Source of the DNA: an uncultured Caulobacter sp.
Lineage (GTDB): Bacteria > Pseudomonadota > Alphaproteobacteria > Caulobacterales > Caulobacteraceae
Length of the DNA: 17,238 bases
Direction: 5' to 3'
Assembly (NCBI GenBank): GCA_937991555.1
Contig: CALKHU010000031.1
Span: 1 to 17,238 of the forward strand
Every line of letters starts with the position of its first letter. Positions within the stretch are counted from its first letter, which is position 1. Below the pieces are notes generated by a model. The model searched no databases and was not told the origin of the DNA. It saw only the letters and a program-made list of their open reading frames with translations. Of this stretch, positions 13,711 to 17,238 are shown piece after piece. Position numbers and translations under genes: made by a program.

Positions 13711-13740
13711 TCCTTCTTAACTTTCTATTAGGAAAGTAAG
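13711..13740. other. AT-rich unwinding-element candidate upstream of hemE
   Basis: 21 of 30 bases are A or T, the most AT-rich patch I see in the window. It includes CtrA box 4 and an inverted repeat ACTTTC (13720-13725) / GAAAGT (13732-13737). Its position 40-70 bp before the hemE ATG also makes it part of the hemE promoter region; no clear -35/-10 pair could be fixed. Confidence 0.5.
13717..13731. promoter_or_regulatory. CtrA box 4 (TTAA-N7-TTAG), hemE proximal
   Basis: TTAA 13717-13720, seven bases, TTAG 13728-13731, one mismatch to consensus, ending 49 bp before the hemE ATG. In C. crescentus CtrA sites at this end of Cori overlap the hemE promoter, and the same layout is inferred here. 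Confidence 0.6.
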
Positions 13741-13780
13741 GGGCCTTGCCTCCCGGCGTACGGGGCCTATCAAGCGAGCC

Positions 13781-14812
13781 ATGAGCGAGAATTCCAGACC
13801 GGCCCTCCTTCGCGTCCTGTCGGGCGAAGCCCTGGCCCGACCCCCTGTGTGGTTCATGCGACAGGCGGGACGCTACCTGCCTGAGTACCGGGAGCTTCGC
13901 GCCAAGGCGCCGGACTTCATTTCCTTCTGTCTCAATCCGGAGATGGCGGCCGAGGCGACGCTGCAGCCGATGCGGCGGTTTCCGTTCAGCGCCTCGATCG
14001 TCTTCGCCGATATCCTGCTGATCCCGGGCGCCCTGGGGCAGAAGGTCTGGTTCGAGGCCGGCGAAGGTCCCCGCCTTGACGAGATGCCGTCGCTCGACGC
14101 GATGGAGGCCGAGATCGACGCCTCTACCTTCCGCCTGACGGCGGTCGGGGAGACCCTGTCCCGCGTTCGCGCCGCGCTCGAGCCGGACCGGGCGCTGATC
14201 GGCTTCGCCGGTGCGCCCTGGACGGTCGCGAGCTACATGATCGAGGGTCGATCGTCGGACCGGTCGAAGGCGCGGACGTTCGCCTACGAGCGGCCCGAAG
14301 ACATGGACCGCCTGCTCGATATCGTCGCCAGGGCATCGGTCCGCTACCTGGCCATGCAGGCGGAAGCCGGCGCCCAGGTGCTGAAGCTGTTCGAGAGCTG
14401 GGCCGAGGGCCTGCCAGAGGATCTGTTCGAACGGATCGTCTGCAAGCCGCACCGGACCATCGTGTCGGGGCTGCGCGAGCTGGGCGTCGATGTCCCCATC
14501 ATCGGCTTCCCGCGCGGCGCGGCCGGCCTCGCCGAGCACTATGCGTCGACGGTGGACGTGCAGGGCGTCGCGCTGGATACGGCCTGCCCCGCCCATGTGG
14601 GCCAGGCGATCCAGAAGACCGGCAAGGCGGTCCAGGGCGCGCTCGACCCGCTTCTGCTGCGGGCCGGCGGGCCGGCGCTGGAGGCCCGGGTGGACCAGCT
14701 GCTGGACCAGTGGGGGTCGGGCCCCTACATCTTCAACCTCGGTCACGGCATCCTGCCGGACACGCCCATCCCCCATGTCGAGCGGGTGCTGAAGAGGGTC
14801 ACCGGCCAGTGA
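13781..14812 (+). CDS. hemE: uroporphyrinogen decarboxylase
   Basis: 343 aa, cytoplasmic. Decarboxylates the four acetate side chains of uroporphyrinogen III to give coproporphyrinogen III. Signature 1 PVWFMRQAGRYLPEYR (22-37) carries the substrate-binding arginines, D77 in SIVFADILLIP is the key aspartate, and signature 2 GFAGAPWTVASYM (141-153) holds the conserved tyrosine. Full length. ATG 13781 is the family start; the Shine-Dalgarno is weak. First gene of hemE-hemH-hemJ, overlapping hemH by GTGA. Its upstream region is the predicted origin, so transcription probably responds to CtrA and to the cell cycle. Confidence 0.97.
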   Translation: MSENSRPALLRVLSGEALARPPVWFMRQAGRYLPEYRELRAKAPDFISFCLNPEMAAEATLQPMRRFPFSASIVFADILLIPGALGQKVWFEAGEGPRLDEMPSLDAMEAEIDASTFRLTAVGETLSRVRAALEPDRALIGFAGAPWTVASYMIEGRSSDRSKARTFAYERPEDMDRLLDIVARASVRYLAMQAEAGAQVLKLFESWAEGLPEDLFERIVCKPHRTIVSGLRELGVDVPIIGFPRGAAGLAEHYASTVDVQGVALDTACPAHVGQAIQKTGKAVQGALDPLLLRAGGPALEARVDQLLDQWGSGPYIFNLGHGILPDTPIPHVERVLKRVTGQ

Positions 14813-15861
14813 GCGCCGCGCAGCGGAAGATCGCCGTCGTCCTGTTCAACCTCGGCGGGCCGGACGGCCCCGAGGCGGTGCGCCCGTTCCTGTTCAACCT
14901 GTTCAACGACCCGGCGATCATCAGCCTGCCCGGCCTGGTCCGCACGCCGCTGGCCTGGCTGATCTCGAAGCGTCGCGAGGAAACGGCCAAGGCCAATTAC
15001 GCCATCATGGGCGGCGGATCGCCGCTTCTGCCCGAAACACAGAAGCAGGCGGCCGCGCTCGAGGCGGCGCTGGCGACCCGGCTCGGCGACGCCGAGGTGC
15101 GCTGTTTCATCGCCATGCGCTACTGGAAGCCGCTGACCGACGAGACGGCGCGGGCCGTCGCCGCCTTCGGGCCGGACGAGATCGTGCTGTTGCCGCTGTA
15201 TCCGCAGTTCTCGACCACGACGACGGAGTCCTCGCTCAAGGCCTGGACGAAGACCTACAGGGGTCCGGGCCGTGTGCGCGCCGTGTGCTGCTATCCGGCC
15301 GAGCCGGGACTGGTCGAAGCCCACGCCCGGGCGATCGTCCGCACCCACAAGGCGATGGGAGCGCCGGGGCCGCTCCGGCTGCTGTTCTCCGCCCACGGCC
15401 TGCCGGAAAAGGTTATCGCGGGCGGCGACCCCTACCAGGCGCAGGTCGAGCGGACCGCGCGCGCCGTCGTCGAACAGCTGGGCCCGGACTGGGCGCCGGA
15501 CTGGGACTGGCGCGTCTGCTACCAGAGCCGGGTCGGACCGCTGAAGTGGATCGGCCCGTCAACGGAAGAGGCCATCGAGGCGGCCGGCGCCGACGGGCGT
15601 GGCGTGCTGGTGACGCCGATTGCCTTTGTGTCGGAGCATGTCGAGACTCTGGTCGAGCTGGACCACGAGTACGCGGAACTGGCCCGGCGGCTCGGCCTTC
15701 CCTTCTATCTGCGGGCGCCGGCGATCGGCACGGATCTCGCCTTCATCGAAGGCCTGGCGGAGGTGGCCGCCGATGCGCTCGGGCGCGAGGGCGTTGCGCC
15801 CGCCGGCGCACGGTGCGACACCAGCCACGGTCAATGTCCGTGCCGTGAGAGGGCTGCATGA
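14809..15861 (+). CDS. hemH: ferrochelatase with a C-terminal cysteine cluster
   Basis: 350 aa. Inserts Fe2+ into protoporphyrin to make protoheme. The catalytic H196 (LLFSAHGLPEKV) and E277 (FVSEHVETLVELD) are present, as is YPQFSTTTTESS (131-142). The frame runs back to 14710, but I start at GTG 14809, which overlaps the hemE stop (GTGA), has AGAGGG 10 nt upstream, and gives the usual MSAAQRKIAVVLFNLGGP. Oddity: the tail ends with cysteines at 336, 343 and 345 (CDTSHGQCPC), and further cysteines lie at 99, 160, 161 and 237. C. crescentus ferrochelatase is known to carry a [2Fe-2S] cluster with unusual ligand spacing, so these are candidate ligands. It overlaps hemJ by ATGA. Confidence 0.96.
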   Translation: MSAAQRKIAVVLFNLGGPDGPEAVRPFLFNLFNDPAIISLPGLVRTPLAWLISKRREETAKANYAIMGGGSPLLPETQKQAAALEAALATRLGDAEVRCFIAMRYWKPLTDETARAVAAFGPDEIVLLPLYPQFSTTTTESSLKAWTKTYRGPGRVRAVCCYPAEPGLVEAHARAIVRTHKAMGAPGPLRLLFSAHGLPEKVIAGGDPYQAQVERTARAVVEQLGPDWAPDWDWRVCYQSRVGPLKWIGPSTEEAIEAAGADGRGVLVTPIAFVSEHVETLVELDHEYAELARRLGLPFYLRAPAIGTDLAFIEGLAEVAADALGREGVAPAGARCDTSHGQCPCRERAA

Positions 15862-16322
15862 GCTGGTTCGCCCAGAACTACGACCTGCTGCGGGGCCTGC
15901 ACATCCTCGCGGTGATCGCCTGGATGGCGGGGATGCTCTATCTGCCGCGGCTCTACGTCTATCACATGCGGGCCGCGCGCGGTTCGGAGCTGGACCTGAC
16001 CTTCCAGGAGATGGAGCGCAAGCTGCTGCGCATCATCATCAATCCGGCGATGATCGCGACCTGGCTGTTCGGTCTCTGCCTGATCGCCGCCGACGGCGTG
16101 AACCGCGGCTGGGACTTTCTCGCCCAGCCCTGGATGATCGTGAAGCTGGTCAGCGTCTTCGTACTCAGCGGCTGGCACGGATTCCTCGCCGGCGCACGCC
16201 GCAAGTTCGAGGCGGGGACGAATGCGCGGTCCGAGAAGTTCTGGCGGATGACCAACGAAATCCCCTTCGTGCTCGCCATCATCATCGTGCTGTCGGTGAC
16301 GACGGAGTTCCTGTCGCGCTGA
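15858..16322 (+). CDS. hemJ: protoporphyrinogen IX oxidase HemJ
   Basis: 154-aa inner-membrane protein of the HemJ (UPF0093) family. Oxidises protoporphyrinogen IX to protoporphyrin IX in bacteria without HemG/HemY. Four hydrophobic helices are visible: about 10-30 (LRGLHILAVIAWMAG), 60-80, 90-108 and 135-152. The family histidine H15 and lysine K96 (PWMIVKL), both needed for activity and heme binding in studied HemJ proteins, are present. The ATG overlaps the hemH stop, with GAGAGGG 4 nt upstream. Placed with hemE and hemH, it completes this end of the heme pathway. Confidence 0.94.
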   Translation: MSWFAQNYDLLRGLHILAVIAWMAGMLYLPRLYVYHMRAARGSELDLTFQEMERKLLRIIINPAMIATWLFGLCLIAADGVNRGWDFLAQPWMIVKLVSVFVLSGWHGFLAGARRKFEAGTNARSEKFWRMTNEIPFVLAIIIVLSVTTEFLSR

Positions 16323-16358
16323 CGCGGCCCGCCCGGCCCGGGCAACGCTTTTCTTGAC

Positions 16359-16387
16359 GGCGAGGGGCCATCGTGGTTTCCCTCGCC
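16359..16387. repeat. inverted repeat in the hemJ-rho intergenic region
   Basis: GGCGAGGG (16359-16366) and CCCTCGCC (16380-16387) are perfect 8-bp arms with a 13-nt loop, 37 bp after the hemJ stop. TTGACG (16354-16359), a possible -35, abuts it, but no matching -10 is seen 17 bp on. Confidence 0.45.
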
Positions 16388-16393
16388 CTCGAC

Positions 16394-16411
16394 GCAGGGT
16401 TCGCCCTGCGC
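16394..16411 (+). terminator. UUCG-tetraloop hairpin downstream of hemJ
   Basis: CGCAGGG (16394-16400), loop TTCG, CCCTGCG (16405-16411): a 7-bp perfect stem capped by the very stable UUCG tetraloop, followed by a C/T-rich tract (CCTTCTCCTTTC). Probably the end of hemEHJ, though the tail is a poor U-run. Alternatively it is part of a rho leader. Confidence 0.5.
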
Positions 16412-16480
16412 CTTCTCCTTTCGCCGGATCCGCGCCCGTCGGCGGCGCGCTCATGGTCCGGCTCCCCGAACGTCATTCCC

Positions 16481-16494
16481 GCGTCACGTGACGC
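16481..16494. promoter_or_regulatory. 14-bp perfect palindrome upstream of rho
   Basis: GCGTCACGTGACGC is fully self-complementary with a CACGTG centre, 88 bp before the rho ATG. It has no loop, so a protein operator is more likely than an RNA hairpin. No regulator is identified. Confidence 0.45.
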
Positions 16495-16548
16495 TGTCCA
16501 TTCGCCGCCCCGGAACCGCTCAGGGTCCCGGCCGGCGCAGAACCGAAA

Positions 16549-16564
16549 AGGGCCGGAAGGCCCT
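16549..16564 (+). repeat. hairpin AGGGCC-GGAA-GGCCCT in the rho 5' leader
   Basis: A 6-bp perfect stem with a GGAA tetraloop (GNRA type), ending 18 nt before the rho ATG. No Shine-Dalgarno is clear between hairpin and ATG; the hairpin's own GGAAGG could serve and be sequestered by it. Confidence 0.4.
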
Positions 16565-16582
16565 CACGCCCAGAGTCTGTCC

Positions 16583-17238
16583 ATGTCTGAAGAAAACACG
16601 CCCGAAACCGAAAGCCCCGCCGCTGAAGAAGCCATCGTGGAGGCTGTAGTCGAGGATGCCGGCGAGACCGGCGCCGAGTCCGATGATTCCGAAGTCGCCG
16701 CCGTCGTCGCCGAGCTCGGCCTGACGCGCATGTCGCTTCAGGAACTGAAGGAAACCTCCCCCGCCGACCTGCTCGCGCTCGCCGAGAAGCTCGAGATCGA
16801 GAACGCCAACTCGATGCGCAAGCAGGACATGATGTTCGCCATCCTGAAGACCGTCGCCGAGGAAGGCGTCGAGATCTCCGGGTCGGGCACCATGGAGGTC
16901 CTTCCCGACGGCTTCGGCTTCCTGCGCAGCCCGGAAGCCAACTACCTGCCGGGGCCGGACGACATCTACGTCTCGCCGTCCCAGATCCGGAAGTTCGGCC
17001 TGCGCACCGGCGACAGCGTGGTCGGCGCCATCCGTGCGCCGCGCGAGGGTGAACGCTACTTCGCCCTGGTCAGCGTCGAGCAGATCAACTTCGAGGCGCC
17101 CGAGAACGTCCGTCACAAGGTCCACTTCGACAACCTGACCCCGCTCTATCCGGAAGAGCGGCTGAAGATGGAGATCGAGGACCCGACCCTGAAGGACCGC
17201 TCGGGCCGGATCATCGACATCGTCGCTCCGCTCGGCAA
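16583..17238 (+). CDS. rho: transcription termination factor Rho (N-terminal 218 codons, cut by window end)
   Basis: The open frame runs off the right edge. Residues 50-90 (MSLQELKETSP...MRKQDMMFAILK) are the Rho N-terminal helical domain. The cold-shock-like RNA-binding domain runs from about 95 to 170 with the RNP-1 segment DGFGFLRS (109-116); DDIYVSPSQIRKFGLRTGD and GERYFAL match Rho closely. The hexameric ATPase domain is beyond the window. Compared with E. coli Rho, which begins at the equivalent of residue 50, there is an extra acidic tail of about 49 residues rich in Glu, Asp and Ala. ATG 16583 gives this longer form. ATG 16730 (M50) would give an E. coli-like start, but coding-like acidic composition upstream favours 16583. 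Not in an operon with hemJ if the 260-bp gap holds a terminator. Confidence 0.95.
   Translation, partial: MSEENTPETESPAAEEAIVEAVVEDAGETGAESDDSEVAAVVAELGLTRMSLQELKETSPADLLALAEKLEIENANSMRKQDMMFAILKTVAEEGVEISGSGTMEVLPDGFGFLRSPEANYLPGPDDIYVSPSQIRKFGLRTGDSVVGAIRAPREGERYFALVSVEQINFEAPENVRHKVHFDNLTPLYPEERLKMEIEDPTLKDRSGRIIDIVAPLG

Larger units (their letters stand above)
13281..13780. other. oriC: predicted chromosomal replication origin (Caulobacter Cori type)
   Basis: A 500-bp stretch with no credible ORF between divergent ppsR and hemE, the position of Cori in Caulobacter crescentus. It contains one perfect and three one-mismatch CtrA boxes, five GANTC sites in 180 bp, several weak DnaA-like boxes (no perfect TTATCCACA), a perfect 14-bp palindrome and an AT-rich patch (21 of 30 bases A/T at 13711-13740) in otherwise very GC-rich DNA. 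Flanking operons are transcribed away from it on both sides. I did not find a good IHF site (WATCAA-N4-TTR). The call is inference from synteny plus motifs; GC skew was not computed. Confidence 0.85.

Noticed and set aside
13638..13780. IHF sites at AATCAGGGCTGG and TATCAAGCGAGCC
   Set aside because: Both lack the TTR half of the WATCAA-N4-TTR consensus, so no IHF site is claimed.
16453..16491. 12-codon leader ORF (MVRLPERHSRVT) upstream of rho
   Set aside because: No Shine-Dalgarno precedes it and it is short enough to occur by chance; its stop falling within the palindrome is noted only.
1..17238. Mobile elements, CRISPR arrays, tRNAs, toxin-antitoxin or defence genes
   Set aside because: I looked for transposase or integrase motifs, direct-repeat arrays and tRNA-like cloverleaves and saw none; nearly all sequence is accounted for by housekeeping genes.

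Overview
The window is very GC-rich, with tightly packed genes that often overlap by four bases. Gene content and order point to an alphaproteobacterium of the Caulobacterales (Caulobacter / Phenylobacterium / Brevundimonas type). The strongest clue is the block dnaQ-coaE-aroE-maf-ppsR facing away from hemE-hemH-hemJ-rho. In Caulobacter crescentus the chromosomal replication origin (Cori) lies between hemE and the DUF299/ppsR-type gene. The placement is inferred from gene order, protein motifs and short DNA motifs; no database search was run.

Layout, left to right. 1-110: possible start of another minus-strand gene. 107-958 (-): ATP-grasp ligase resembling DcsG. 1084-2076 (+): PfkB-family (adenosine-type) kinase, translationally coupled to a histidine operon hisB-hisH-hisA-hisF-hisE (2076-5121, +). 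This meets, tail to tail, an FAD-dependent oxidoreductase of unknown substrate (5118-6617, -). Upstream of that is the minus-strand cluster timA (Tim44-like)-mltA-smr (8949 down to 6685). secB (9113-9601, +) diverges from timA and converges on the minus-strand block ppsR-maf-aroE-coaE-dnaQ (13280 down to 9659). A 500-bp non-coding region (13281-13780) is the predicted origin. To its right run hemE-hemH-hemJ (13781-16322, +), a structured 260-bp leader, and the first 218 codons of rho.

The non-coding region is the main item of interest. It carries one perfect and three one-mismatch CtrA boxes (TTAA-N7-TTAA), five GANTC sites (the CcrM methylation motif) within 180 bp, several weak DnaA-box-like sequences, a perfect 14-bp palindrome, and an AT-rich patch just upstream of hemE. 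This fits a Caulobacter-type, cell-cycle-controlled origin whose hemE-side end overlaps the heme operon promoter region. Genes next to the origin on both sides are transcribed away from it. The his operon and secB run towards it.

How the genes work together. HisB, HisH, HisA, HisF and HisE cover central steps of histidine synthesis; hisG, hisD, hisC and hisI are not here. HemE, HemJ and HemH cover coproporphyrinogen formation, protoporphyrinogen oxidation and iron insertion. The dnaQ block is a typical housekeeping set (proofreading, CoA, shikimate, nucleotide house-cleaning, PEP synthase/PPDK regulation). TimA and MltA are envelope proteins. I see no mobile element, CRISPR array, tRNA or rRNA.
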